Below are positions 15,940 to 24,500 of a stretch of 64,000 bases of DNA, in pieces (the first letter of the stretch is position 1; the number at the start of each line of letters is the position of its first letter). The stretch lies in assembly GCA_000023725.1 (NCBI GenBank), contig CP001673.1, positions 62,001 through 126,000 of the forward strand. The letters are read 5' to 3'. The stretch is from Flavobacteriaceae bacterium 3519-10. GTDB taxonomy: Bacteria; Bacteroidota; Bacteroidia; Flavobacteriales; Weeksellaceae. A program made the translations under genes and the position numbers. The notes under the pieces are model-generated. The model saw nothing but the letters and a program-made list of their open reading frames with translations. It was not told the origin of the DNA and did no database searches.

Positions 15940-17139
15940 TTATAAAACTTCAATCTGGTTTTTTAGTAAATCTTCAAACTCATCTCGACGTCTGATCAGA
16001 TGTGCTGCACCGTCCAGAAAAAGAACTTCGGCAGGTTTAAGGCGCGAATTGAAATTTGAACTCATCTCAAAACCATACGCGCCGGCATTTCTGAAGACCA
16101 GAACGTCGCCTTCGCGGGTTTCATTTAATTTTCTGTCCCACGCAAAAGTATCGGTTTCGCAAATGTTTCCAACCACGGTATAAATTCTTTGCGCGCCTTT
16201 TGGGTTCGAAAGATTATCTATTTTATGGTAAGAATCGTAAAACATCGGCCGGATGAGGTGATTGAATCCTGAATTTATTCCCGCAAAAACAGTTGCCGTA
16301 GTCTGTTTGATGACATTTGTCTTCACCAAAAGGTTTCCGCTCTTGCTCACGAGATATTTTCCGGGTTCGAACCAAAGTTCAAATTTCTTTCCTGAACTCT
16401 TAGAAAATTCCGAAAGTGCTTTTTCTACTTTTTTCCCTAACGTCTTCACGTCAGTCTCGATATCACCTTCCTGATACGGAACTTTAAAGCCGCTTCCCAT
16501 ATCAAGGTATTTAAGATTCGGGAAATGTTCGGCGAGTTCGAACATGATATCCAGGCCCTGAAGAAAAACATCGGGATCTTTTATCTCACTTCCGGTATGC
16601 ATATGAAGCCCTTCTACGTTGAGGTTTGTTGTTTTCATCACGCGCTCGATGTGGCGCAGTTGGTGAATTGAAATCCCAAATTTCGAATCGATATGACCTG
16701 TAGATATTTTGTAATTCCCGCCTGCAAAAATGTGCGGATTAATGCGCACAAATATCGGGTAAGAGCCGCCGTATTTATTCCCGAACTGCTCCAGAATAGA
16801 GATGTTATCGATATTGATATGTACGTTAAGCGCCATCGCTTCCTCAATTTCGGCCAGATCCACGCAGTTCGGCGTGAAAAGAATTTTCTTAGCCTCGAAA
16901 CCCGCTTTAAGGCCAAGCTTCACTTCATTAATTGAAACACAGTCTAAACTTCCGCCCAGATTCTTTACATATTTTAAGATGTTGATATTCGAAAGCGCCT
17001 TGCAGGCATAAAAAAAGCGCGTGCTTTTATGGAACGAAGATGTTAATTTTTCATACTGCTCCTTAATGGATTCAGCGTCATAAACATACGTTGGGGTGCC
17101 GTACTGTTCGGCTATTTTAAGTAAATCCTTATCAGTCAT
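15940..17139 (-). CDS. lysA: Diaminopimelate decarboxylase
   Basis: PLP enzyme that makes L-lysine from meso-diaminopimelate (399 residues). The PLP lysine is K47 in FFYACKALSN; HMHTGSE and MGSGFKVPY match the phosphate-binding glycine loop region, FEPGKYLV is the EPGR-like motif, and the active-site cysteine is in GNICETDTFAWDR. Length and motif order are normal for class III alanine-racemase-fold decarboxylases. It is preceded by a TACCTTTG promoter element at 17224-17231 and probably transcribed alone or with paralog 4. Confidence 0.94.
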   Translation of the reverse strand: MTDKDLLKIAEQYGTPTYVYDAESIKEQYEKLTSSFHKSTRFFYACKALSNINILKYVKNLGGSLDCVSINEVKLGLKAGFEAKKILFTPNCVDLAEIEEAMALNVHINIDNISILEQFGNKYGGSYPIFVRINPHIFAGGNYKISTGHIDSKFGISIHQLRHIERVMKTTNLNVEGLHMHTGSEIKDPDVFLQGLDIMFELAEHFPNLKYLDMGSGFKVPYQEGDIETDVKTLGKKVEKALSEFSKSSGKKFELWFEPGKYLVSKSGNLLVKTNVIKQTTATVFAGINSGFNHLIRPMFYDSYHKIDNLSNPKGAQRIYTVVGNICETDTFAWDRKLNETREGDVLVFRNAGAYGFEMSSNFNSRLKPAEVLFLDGAAHLIRRRDEFEDLLKNQIEVL

Positions 17140-17223
17140 TATAATTGGATGTTTTGTGTTATTGGGTAATATTGGACGGGACGCCTCTGAGACAGGCCAA
17201 ACCCGCTAATAAAAAAGAAGTTG

Positions 17224-17231
17224 CAAAGGTA
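17224..17231 (-). promoter_or_regulatory. Predicted -7 element of lysA (TACCTTTG)
   Basis: TAnnTTTG match on the minus strand, about 85 bases upstream of the lysA start, inside the gap after the exonuclease gene. Confidence 0.45.
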
Positions 17232-17247
17232 TATTTTTTTTGAAATA

Positions 17248-18471
17248 CTACTGAGGCAAAGCCTGAATCTCAAAATCGCCGCGCAAAAGTGAAAGTTTGA
17301 GATCGTTTTTAATGTCATCAGAAAACCTCGTAAAGTCAATCTTCATGGCAGCGAGTTTCTTTGGCGAATTAATCTGCGTGTGCAGCTCATAGAAACCAAA
17401 CCCGGTGAGGCGCCCGTTTTCGAGTATTAAAAAAGATTTTTCACCTAATACTCTTCCCGCAGAAAGCCAAAGTTCATTGCGGCCACTCAGTGAAATAAGT
17501 TTTTTAAGTGCTGCCACATCGTCTAATTCGGGTCTTGCCTGCAGAAAGCTTACGGCTTTTAGGCCCTGGGTGAACGATCTGAATTTCAGCAAGGGAAGCT
17601 CTGTCTTTATATTCGTAATTTTTTCGACGAAATATTTACTGTTGCGATAGTATAGGCCATATTGCAGGCTCTCGCGTTTTCGTAGACCTTTTGTCGACAT
17701 CATCAGTTTCGCCAGCAAGTCGCTTCCGGTTAATTCGTACTGAATCTGTTCTACGTCAGTCTGAATCTGTGCCCATCTTTTCAACTTTGAACTGAATACG
17801 TGTTTCGCAAACTTGCTGAGATCGTCCACAAAATCGAAATAGATTATTTTTCCCTCAGCATTCTGCATATAAATAATGCCGCGCGCCGCCGGAAGATCCT
17901 GTGTGAGGTTGCGCACTTTATTCAGGTACGTTTTGCCATTGCTTTCCTCGTGGTGCTGCTGAATAATTTCGGAGTTTTTGTCTTTGATTAATAGCAGTTT
18001 GAATAAATCTAAAGTTGCGCGTGCGTCGCCCGAAGCGCGGTGCTGGTCTACCAATGGAATACCAAGTGATTTTACCAGTTTGCCGAGTGAATAACTTTCG
18101 GCCTCAGGAATGAGTTTTTTGGCAAGTGGAATGGTGTCTAACGTATTGATTGTGAAATCATAACCTAGTCTTTTGAATTCCTGGCGGAGCATGCGGTAAT
18201 CGAAATCGATATTATGACCCACAAGAATTGTGTTGCGCGTAATTTCAATCACTCTGCGGGCAATTTCGGGGAATTTTGGCGCAGTTTTCACCATTTTCGG
18301 CGAAATTTTTGTGAGTTTCTGCACGAACGGCGTGATCTCGCTTTCAGGATTAACGAGTGATATGAACTGGTCTACGATCTCGTGCCCATCATATTTGTAC
18401 ACAGCAATTTCAATAATGCTTTCTTTCCTGAATCCTGCGCCGTTACTTTCTATATCGATTACTGAATACAT
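17248..18471 (-). CDS. DnaQ-like 3'-5' exonuclease with degenerate GIY-YIG region
   Basis: A 407-residue protein. The N-terminal third is a DEDDh exonuclease like the DNA polymerase III epsilon subunit: D6 and E8 in VIDIESNG, D89 in GHNIDFDYRML, and H144 and D149 in HRASGDARATLDLF. A second domain at about 195-290 resembles the UvrC-type GIY-YIG fold, as in known exonuclease-UvrC fusions, but the motifs are worn: GIIYM instead of GxYYF (198-202), YFD instead of YVG (211-213), and no arginine at the usual place in the following helix. The C-terminal 110 residues are not recognised. Predicted role is DNA proofreading or repair; the second domain is probably non-catalytic. Confidence 0.82.
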   Translation of the reverse strand: MYSVIDIESNGAGFRKESIIEIAVYKYDGHEIVDQFISLVNPESEITPFVQKLTKISPKMVKTAPKFPEIARRVIEITRNTILVGHNIDFDYRMLRQEFKRLGYDFTINTLDTIPLAKKLIPEAESYSLGKLVKSLGIPLVDQHRASGDARATLDLFKLLLIKDKNSEIIQQHHEESNGKTYLNKVRNLTQDLPAARGIIYMQNAEGKIIYFDFVDDLSKFAKHVFSSKLKRWAQIQTDVEQIQYELTGSDLLAKLMMSTKGLRKRESLQYGLYYRNSKYFVEKITNIKTELPLLKFRSFTQGLKAVSFLQARPELDDVAALKKLISLSGRNELWLSAGRVLGEKSFLILENGRLTGFGFYELHTQINSPKKLAAMKIDFTRFSDDIKNDLKLSLLRGDFEIQALPQ

Positions 18472-18520
18472 TGACTAGTTTTCTTCCCAGTTTCGGCATT
18501 TGCCAAAACTTTCTGCAATT

Positions 18521-20047
18521 TTACCTTTTTCTGCCACCTAAACCAAACATTCCCAGTACAAATTTTGCGCCCTCGCGCGCTAAGGTTGTGGTGAAAGTGC
18601 GTCCGGCCCTCGACTTCATAACCGATTCGAACATGCCAGGCTCTTCTTTTACGGGTCGGGCCTTCTGTGTGGGAGCCGCATTCTGAACGGCCTGCTCCAT
18701 TCTGCTCGTCAGCATTTCATAGGCTGAATCTTTATTCAGCGCTTGTTCGTATTTAGCCACCAGACCGGAACGGCGTGTAAGTTCTTCTACTTCACTGTCA
18801 TTCAGTACGTCCATTCTGGATTCCGGTGAAATTAAAAAAGTATGAACAAGCGGCGTCGGAATTCCTTTTTCATCCAATGCTGTGATAAACGCTTCACCAA
18901 TGCCGAGATTTTGGATGAGTTCGTCGGCTTTGTAATATTCGGTAACCGGATAATTATCAACGGCCTGCGAAATTTCCTTGCGGTCTTTGGCTGTGAACCC
19001 GCGTAATGCATGTTGAATTTTTAATCCTAACTGTGACAGGACGTTTTCGGGTACATCACCCGGAACCTGGGTGATAAAATAGATTCCGACGCCTTTTGAT
19101 CGGATCAGTTTTACCATCGTCTCAATTTGGTTGAGCAGTGTTTTTGACGCTTCTTTAAAGATTAAATGTGCCTCGTCGATAAACAGCACCAGTTTGGGTT
19201 TGCCGGAATCGCCTTCCTCGGGAAATGTCATGTAAATCTCTGCGAACAGCGATAGCATGAAAGTAGAAAACAACTGCGGCCTGCTCTGTAGATTTTGTAC
19301 GCGCAAAATATTCACAACTCCCTTTCCGTCACGTTGTGCCAACAGATCTTCAACATCGAAACTTGGTTCGCCGAAGAAACCGGCCGCGCCCTGCTGCTCC
19401 AAGGCAACAATAGACCGCAGAATAGCGCCTAAAGATGCAGGTGCAATAGAACCGTAATTATTTATAAGATCCGCTTTGCCCTGCGGATTATCGGTCACAT
19501 ATTTCAGAACTTTTTTCAGGTCTTCGAGGTCGGACAGCGGTAATCCTTTGTCGTCGCAATATTTAAAAATAATCGAAATAATACTTTGCTGGGTATCATT
19601 AAGATCAAGGATCTTTGAAAGCAGCAGCGGCCCGAATTCAGTAACCGTGGCGCGTAATTTAACGCCTTTTTCGCCTGAAATGGTCATCAGTTCAACTGGG
19701 AATGCCTGCGGCTCGTAAGGGAGCTGTGTTTTTGCATAGCGTTCTGCAATCATCGGGTTCTGTTCGCCAGGTTCAGCAATTCCGGAAAAATCACCTTTAA
19801 TGTCGAGCACAAGTGACGGAATTCCCAAATGAGAAAGCTGCTCGGCAAAAACCTGCAGGGTCTTGGTCTTTCCGGTACCGGTGGCACCCGCGATTAGGCC
19901 ATGCCGGTTGATGGTTTTAAGAGGTATTGTCACATCGATTTCGGTTACCACTTCTCCGTCCAGCATTGCTTTTCCTAACGTGATATATTCGCCTTTGGCT
20001 TTGTAGCGCGCAGAAAGTTCATCGATAAATCTGGCTTTGTCCGGCAT
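18521..20047 (-). CDS. HerA-like/DUF853 ATPase (YjgR family)
   Basis: A 508-residue P-loop ATPase of the helicase HerA-like clade. Walker A GATGTGKTKT lies at about residues 53-62 after RHGLIAG, the Walker B is LVLFIDEAHLIF (around 290), and the IRSKGVGIYFITQVPGDVPENVLSQLG and HALRGFT segments are typical of YjgR/DUF853 proteins. The function of the family is not established; relatives of HerA and FtsK translocate DNA. The protein ends with a Gly/Lys/Arg-rich tail (FVLGMFGLGGRKR). It precedes the exonuclease gene by 49 bases on the same strand, which hints at a shared DNA-related task. Confidence 0.87.
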   Translation of the reverse strand: MPDKARFIDELSARYKAKGEYITLGKAMLDGEVVTEIDVTIPLKTINRHGLIAGATGTGKTKTLQVFAEQLSHLGIPSLVLDIKGDFSGIAEPGEQNPMIAERYAKTQLPYEPQAFPVELMTISGEKGVKLRATVTEFGPLLLSKILDLNDTQQSIISIIFKYCDDKGLPLSDLEDLKKVLKYVTDNPQGKADLINNYGSIAPASLGAILRSIVALEQQGAAGFFGEPSFDVEDLLAQRDGKGVVNILRVQNLQSRPQLFSTFMLSLFAEIYMTFPEEGDSGKPKLVLFIDEAHLIFKEASKTLLNQIETMVKLIRSKGVGIYFITQVPGDVPENVLSQLGLKIQHALRGFTAKDRKEISQAVDNYPVTEYYKADELIQNLGIGEAFITALDEKGIPTPLVHTFLISPESRMDVLNDSEVEELTRRSGLVAKYEQALNKDSAYEMLTSRMEQAVQNAAPTQKARPVKEEPGMFESVMKSRAGRTFTTTLAREGAKFVLGMFGLGGRKR

Positions 20048-20166
20048 ATTTTTTTATTTAAAGTTAAAGGTAGAAAAAATCTCCATTCGCGCCGCCACAA
20101 AAGATCAGATGATGAGTTGCGTAGATAAGTCATAACCGCGGGCAGCGTCAGTGCCGTAATTTTTAG

Positions 20167-20174
20167 TAGATTTG
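20167..20174 (+). promoter_or_regulatory. Predicted -7 element upstream of the TauE gene (TAGATTTG)
   Basis: TAnnTTTG match 19 bases before the small open frame at 20194 and 112 bases before the TauE/SafE permease start. It is the likely start of the sulfur-cluster transcript. Confidence 0.5.
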
Positions 20175-20193
20175 TTACTCTTCAATTAAAAAC

Positions 20194-20283
20194 ATGACAC
20201 CGAACGCAGTATCACAAAAAACCCTTCTAGAGCGGCAGTTGAAGATTGTTGCTGATGCGGTGAAAGTAAATTCGCGTACATAA
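20194..20283 (+). CDS. Possible 29-residue small protein or leader upstream of TauE
   Basis: Short open frame MTPNAVSQKTLLERQLK..., 29 codons, placed between a TAGATTTG promoter element and the TauE/SafE gene; its stop is three bases before the permease ATG. The peptide has no hydrophobic segment and is not recognised. It could be a leader peptide coupled to TauE translation, a remnant of a longer gene, or chance. The support is its position only. Confidence 0.3.
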   Translation: MTPNAVSQKTLLERQLKIVADAVKVNSRT

Positions 20284-20286
20284 GTT

Positions 20287-21087
20287 ATGGAGTTCCTCGG
20301 ATATTTTTCAGCAATTGTAATCGGACTTGTGATGGGTCTTATTGGCGGTGGTGGAAGCATTCTAAGTGTTCCTATTTTCGTGTATGTGTTTGGTTTCGAT
20401 GCGGTTACTGCCACGGCACTCTCGCTGTTTGTTGTGGGAATTACGAGTTTGGTGGGATCGGTAGGATTTATTAAACAGGGCCAGATAGACTTCAGAACCG
20501 CGCTTACTTTCGCAATTCCTTCGGTACTTGGCGTGTTGTTTTCGCGCCGCCTGGTTTTGCCGCATTTACCTCATTACATTATCAACCGCTGGGGAATTAC
20601 ACTTACCAAAGACATGTTCCTGCTGCTGCTTTTCGCTATTTTAATGCTCATTGCGTCGATCAAAATGATCAGGAAAAACGAGAGGCCCAGGCTGCGGAAA
20701 TATGATGAGGTAAATTATACCATCCTTGTATCGCAGGGGCTTTTGGTGGGAATCGTAACCGGGCTGATTGGTGCTGGCGGCGGTTTTCTGATCGTGCCTG
20801 CGCTTGTGATGCTGCTGGGTTTAAATATGAAGAAGGCGGTCGCAACCTCACTGTTTATTATTGCGATGAATTCGCTGATCGGTTTTCTCAGCACGATGAA
20901 AATCGTGAAACATGACTGGGTTTTCCTGCTGTCCTTTACTTCACTTTCGGTCATCGGAATTTTCATAGGCCTTGCACTCTCAAAAAGAATGGATGGCCGG
21001 AAACTTAAGCCCTTATTTGGATGGATTGTCCTGGCAATGGGGCTTTTCATCATCGTAAAAGAGGTATTTTTAAAACAACAATATTAA
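20287..21087 (+). CDS. Full-length TauE/SafE family anion exporter
   Basis: A 266-residue permease with about eight transmembrane helices in two related halves. Each half has the family Gly-rich motif: LIGGGGSILSVPIFVYVFGF near the N-terminus and LIGAGGGFLIVPALVMLLGL near residue 160. TauE proteins export sulfite, sulfoacetate or thiosulfate-like anions. In this position, upstream of a CstB-like persulfide dioxygenase, sulfite or thiosulfate produced by sulfide oxidation is the likely substrate, comparable to TauE of the Staphylococcus cst operon. The substrate is inference from context. Confidence 0.88.
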   Translation: MEFLGYFSAIVIGLVMGLIGGGGSILSVPIFVYVFGFDAVTATALSLFVVGITSLVGSVGFIKQGQIDFRTALTFAIPSVLGVLFSRRLVLPHLPHYIINRWGITLTKDMFLLLLFAILMLIASIKMIRKNERPRLRKYDEVNYTILVSQGLLVGIVTGLIGAGGGFLIVPALVMLLGLNMKKAVATSLFIIAMNSLIGFLSTMKIVKHDWVFLLSFTSLSVIGIFIGLALSKRMDGRKLKPLFGWIVLAMGLFIIVKEVFLKQQY

Positions 21088-21091
21088 AAAC

Positions 21092-21463
21092 ATGAAGAAT
21101 ATAATTCTAGGCGCATTTGCATTTTTTGTTTTAGCCGCATGTACCAAATCCGCCGAGGGCAATGGTGCAGAAAACAAAACCATCGAGGCCGAACTCGTTC
21201 AAAAACCGGTAGAATTTAAAAATGCATCAGGAGAAGCGATCAGCGTAACCTATTATTCAGAAGGCGATGTTGTTGCTGTAAAAATTACACCGCAGGGCAA
21301 AGCCGAGCAGAAATTAGTCGCGAAAACAGTAAACCGCAACGGTAACCCTGTTTTTACTAATGACCAGTATATGTGGGAAATAACGCAGGACGGACAGGCC
21401 GGAACCCTATCAGACGGAGCTGGAAATACCACTGAATATATGAAGACCGAATCCGCAAATTGA
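21092..21463 (+). CDS. Small lipoprotein of unknown function
   Basis: A 123-residue predicted lipoprotein: signal MKNIILGAFAFFVLAAC with lipobox LAAC and Cys17. The mature part contains FKNASGEAISVTYYSEGDVVAVKI and YMWEITQDGQAGTLSDGAG, a pattern resembling MliC-like/C-type lysozyme inhibitor or heat-shock HslJ-like small beta proteins, but I cannot name the family. It starts 4 bases after the TauE gene, so it is co-transcribed with it. Confidence 0.7.
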   Translation: MKNIILGAFAFFVLAACTKSAEGNGAENKTIEAELVQKPVEFKNASGEAISVTYYSEGDVVAVKITPQGKAEQKLVAKTVNRNGNPVFTNDQYMWEITQDGQAGTLSDGAGNTTEYMKTESAN

Positions 21464-21517
21464 TTTTTTCTATCACACTAAGTGCTGCTTAAAAATACAA
21501 AGCGCTAACAATTGACG

Positions 21518-21525
21518 TAATTTTG
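21518..21525 (+). promoter_or_regulatory. Predicted -7 element of the MBL-rhodanese gene (TAATTTTG)
   Basis: TAnnTTTG match 25 bases upstream of the start at 21551, in the 87-base gap after the lipoprotein. Confidence 0.5.
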
Positions 21526-21550
21526 GACCTGGATTTTAAATCATTTTAGA

Positions 21551-22957
21551 ATGAAAATTGAACAGATTTACACTGGATGCCTTGCTCAGGGCGCATATTA
21601 TATCGTGTCCGGAACGGAGGCCGCCATCATCGATCCGTTACGTGAGACCAAACCATATATCGAGCGTTTGCAGAAAGACGGAGTGACGCTAACCTATATT
21701 TTTGAAACTCATTTTCACGCCGATTTTGTTTCAGGACACCTCGACCTTTCGAAAAAAACCGGTGCGCCCATCGTTTACGGACCTACCGCAGAGCCTGATT
21801 TTGACGCGATTATTGCTAAAGATAACCAGATTTTTGAAGTTGGTAAGATAAAAATTAAAGTGCTTCATACGCCGGGCCACACCCTTGAAAGTTCAACCTA
21901 CCTGCTTATTGACGAAAACGGCAAAGAAACCGCTATTTTCTCGGGCGATACGCTGTTTCTTGGCGACGTAGGCCGACCGGATCTCGCGCAGAAATCTGCA
22001 CACATGACGCAGGAAGAATTGGCAGGAATGCTGTACGACAGTCTACAGAGCAAAATCATTCCTCTTGCCGATGACATCACGGTGTATCCAGCTCACGGCG
22101 CCGGTTCTGCCTGTGGCAAAAACATGCAGAAAGAAACGGTGGATACTTTGGGGAATCAGAAAAAAACGAATTACGCACTTAACCAGCCCGATAAAGAATC
22201 TTTCGTAAGGGAAGTGCTGGACGGGCTTTCGGCACCACCCAAATATTTCGGGATGAACGTGGCGCTGAATAAAGGCGGTTACGACAGTTTCGAAAACATA
22301 CTCGAAAAAGGCAACACACCGGTTTCTGTAACCGACTTTGAAAAAATTGCTGAGGAAAGCGGTGCGCTGATCCTCGACACCCGCTCAGCAGCCGACTTCC
22401 ACAAAGGTTTCGTCCCAAATTCGATAAATATTGGTCTTAAAGGCGATTTTGCGCCCTGGGCCGGGGCCATGATTGTAGATGTGCTGCAGCCGATTTTACT
22501 GGTTTGCGACACCGGAACCGAAGAAGAGGTCATCACACGGCTTTCGCGAGTTGGGTTCGACAATGTTTTGGGTTATTTGGAAGGTGGTTTTGATGCCTGG
22601 AAAACATCCGCCAAAGAAACGGATACCGTTAAAAGGATCTCTCCCGAAAAGTTTGCCGCAGAGTTCAACGAAGATTCAAAAGTTATTGACGTGCGGAAAG
22701 AAACCGAGTACGACGCTGAACATGTTGACAATGCATTCCGCAGACCATTGGCCGAAATTAATGAATGGGTAAATTCGCTGAATAACGATGAGCATTTCTA
22801 CGTGCATTGCGCCGGTGGATACCGAAGTATGATCGCGGCAAGCATCCTCAATTCCAGAGGAATTAGAAACTTTACTGAGATTGACGGAGGTTTTAATAAA
22901 ATCAAAGAAACTTCCGTCCCGAAAAGTAATTTTGTGTGTGCTGACAAAACTTTGTGA
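21551..22957 (+). CDS. CstB-like persulfide dioxygenase with two rhodanese domains
   Basis: A 468-residue fusion of a metallo-beta-lactamase-fold persulfide dioxygenase (about 1-215) with two rhodanese-type domains (about 255-355 and 365-455). The iron site is visible as H54, H56 and D58 (THFHADF), H110 (TPGH), D133 (SGDT) and H182 (YPAHGAG). HGAGSACGK places a cysteine at 188, as in CstB. The first rhodanese domain has C319 in a non-canonical loop (CDTGTEE); the second has a good loop, C420 in CAGGYRS. Known relatives oxidise persulfides and transfer sulfane sulfur to make thiosulfate or sulfite. Flanked by a TauE permease, a cupin and thioredoxin, it suggests a sulfide-detoxification unit. 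Confidence 0.88.
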   Translation: MKIEQIYTGCLAQGAYYIVSGTEAAIIDPLRETKPYIERLQKDGVTLTYIFETHFHADFVSGHLDLSKKTGAPIVYGPTAEPDFDAIIAKDNQIFEVGKIKIKVLHTPGHTLESSTYLLIDENGKETAIFSGDTLFLGDVGRPDLAQKSAHMTQEELAGMLYDSLQSKIIPLADDITVYPAHGAGSACGKNMQKETVDTLGNQKKTNYALNQPDKESFVREVLDGLSAPPKYFGMNVALNKGGYDSFENILEKGNTPVSVTDFEKIAEESGALILDTRSAADFHKGFVPNSINIGLKGDFAPWAGAMIVDVLQPILLVCDTGTEEEVITRLSRVGFDNVLGYLEGGFDAWKTSAKETDTVKRISPEKFAAEFNEDSKVIDVRKETEYDAEHVDNAFRRPLAEINEWVNSLNNDEHFYVHCAGGYRSMIAASILNSRGIRNFTEIDGGFNKIKETSVPKSNFVCADKTL

Positions 22958-22958
22958 A

Positions 22959-23255
22959 ATGAATATTTTAGATCATATAAGCTTCAGCCCCGATAAGCCA
23001 AATGTTCATTATATTACCAAAAATGAACGTATCAGATGTTTTGCAGTAGCTCTCGGAAACGGAGCCGTGCTTAAGAAACATTCCACGCCGGTACCCGCAA
23101 CTTTAATTGTGCTTAAAGGTGAGATCAACTTTGCATTTTCAGACCGCGAGTATGTGCTGAGAGCCTACGATACATTCGAAATTCCGGTGGACGAAATTCA
23201 TGAAGTCTTTGGAATCACAGACCAGAATTTATTTCTGGTTACCCAGCAGTTTTAA
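22959..23255 (+). CDS. Small cupin-domain protein
   Basis: A 98-residue single-domain cupin. The ATG at 22959 gives MNILDHISFSPDKPNVHYI and overlaps nothing; the open frame extends 26 codons upstream into the MBL-rhodanese gene but that part is out-of-frame translation of it. Cupin motif 1 is partial (LKKHSTPVPATLIVLKGEINFAF, one His) and motif 2 reads YDTFEIPVDEIHEVFG. Starting one base after the MBL-rhodanese stop, it is co-translated with it. The ligand is unknown; a role in binding or oxidising a small sulfur compound is only suggested by location. Confidence 0.78.
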   Translation: MNILDHISFSPDKPNVHYITKNERIRCFAVALGNGAVLKKHSTPVPATLIVLKGEINFAFSDREYVLRAYDTFEIPVDEIHEVFGITDQNLFLVTQQF

Positions 23256-23324
23256 ATTTAAATTTTAAATTTCCAGCCGTTAAGGACTTTTTATAATAAT
23301 TGTTAAACGCGAAAACTTCTAAAT

Positions 23325-23630
23325 ATGTCTCAGAAATTTCACGAACTTATAAATTCCGAAAGACCCGTTTTAATTGATTTTTTTGCCACCTGGTGCGGCC
23401 CTTGCAAAGTGCAGTCGTCGGTTCTTACGACGGTAAAAGAAAATATAGGTGATCTGGCAAGGATCGTTAAAATTGATGTTGACCAGTTTCCCGCAATTGC
23501 TGCAGAATATGGCGTGAGAGGGGTGCCGACACTTGCGGTTTTCCGAAATGGTGAAATGCTTTGGAAAGAAAGTGGTGTGCATGATGTGAATACGTTGACC
23601 GGCCTCCTGAAGGATTTTGCTGCGTCTTAA
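23325..23630 (+). CDS. Thioredoxin
   Basis: A 101-residue thioredoxin with the active-site dithiol WCGPCK (C24 and C27), FFATWC before it, the cis-proline loop GVRGVPTLAVF at about 72-82 and no signal peptide, so it is cytoplasmic. It lies 69 bases after the cupin gene on the same strand and may supply reductant to the persulfide-handling enzymes upstream. Its TAA stop shares a TTAA tetranucleotide with the stop of the convergent nitrilase gene. Confidence 0.92.
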   Translation: MSQKFHELINSERPVLIDFFATWCGPCKVQSSVLTTVKENIGDLARIVKIDVDQFPAIAAEYGVRGVPTLAVFRNGEMLWKESGVHDVNTLTGLLKDFAAS

Positions 23631-24385
23631 ATTATTCTAAAACTATCGCGGTCGTTCAGAAACTGAAACTTTTCGCGGAAAGCCGTTAGCTTTTCGGCAT
23701 TAAATTCGGCAGCGACAATTTGCCCTGCAATTTCGGATACCACTTCTCCGGCGGGTCCAAAGCAGTAAGAACTTTCGGGGTAACTCAAGTTATTTCCGTC
23801 AGTGCCGATCCGGTTCAGCCCAAACACATACGACTGATTTTCAATCGCTCTCGCCTTCAGCAGCGTCGTCCAGGCATCAATTCTTGCTTCGGGCCAGTTT
23901 GCGACGTATAAAATGGCATCATAATCTGCATTATTTCTCGCGAAGACCGGGAAACGAAGATCATAGCAAACCTGCAGCAAAATCCGCCAGCCTTTGAACC
24001 TAACAATAATCCGTTCCTGACCCGCAGCGTACGTTTTGTGCTCGCCCGAAAACGAAAACAAATGCCTTTTGTCGTATTGCTGAAACTGCCCGTCAGGGCT
24101 CACAAAATAAAACCGGTTATAAAAGCTGCCTTCCTCCGCAACCGAAACACTGCCACAAACAGCAATCCTGCGACGTTTTGCAAAATTTTTCATCCAGTTT
24201 AGGGTTTCTTCATTTCGATCTGCAATTTCTTCGGGCTTCATATAAAAACCTGTCGAAAACATTTCGGGCAGTATAATCAGGTCGGCTTCCGTATTTTTAA
24301 GTAAGGCTTCAATCTGCTTAAAGTTAGCTTCTTTGTCTTTCCAGACGATATCTAAATTGAGGCCGGCAATTGTTATATTTTCCAT
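23627..24385 (-). CDS. Nitrilase-superfamily omega-amidase (YafV-like)
   Basis: A 252-residue carbon-nitrogen hydrolase. The catalytic triad is visible: Glu in LPEMFSTGFY (about 41), Lys in QYDKRHLFSF (about 109) and Cys in LLQVCYDLRFP (about 141). The FSTGFYM and CYDLRFP sequences place it with YafV/omega-amidases, which hydrolyse alpha-ketoglutaramate and ketosuccinamate and repair products of glutamine transamination. It ends by overlapping the convergent thioredoxin gene by 4 bases. Confidence 0.87.
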   Translation of the reverse strand: MENITIAGLNLDIVWKDKEANFKQIEALLKNTEADLIILPEMFSTGFYMKPEEIADRNEETLNWMKNFAKRRRIAVCGSVSVAEEGSFYNRFYFVSPDGQFQQYDKRHLFSFSGEHKTYAAGQERIIVRFKGWRILLQVCYDLRFPVFARNNADYDAILYVANWPEARIDAWTTLLKARAIENQSYVFGLNRIGTDGNNLSYPESSYCFGPAGEVVSEIAGQIVAAEFNAEKLTAFREKFQFLNDRDSFRII

Positions 24386-24457
24386 TGTGATTGCGGTAAT
24401 AGTGACATTAAAGATACAAAATATCCTCCGTTTGAAGCCATACGGCCGCTTTGGTCT

Positions 24458-24465
24458 TATATTTG
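24458..24465 (+). promoter_or_regulatory. Predicted -7 element of the DUF6646 gene (TATATTTG)
   Basis: Perfect TAnnTTTG match 35 bases upstream of the start at 24501; a TTTG at 24431-24434 is a possible -33 partner. Confidence 0.55.
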
Positions 24466-24500
24466 ATTGCTCGAGGGAACAATAAACTAAATAAAAAATT

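Noticed and set aside
22881..22958. Upstream extension of the cupin gene
   Set aside because: It overlaps the end of the MBL-rhodanese gene in another frame and has no cupin character.
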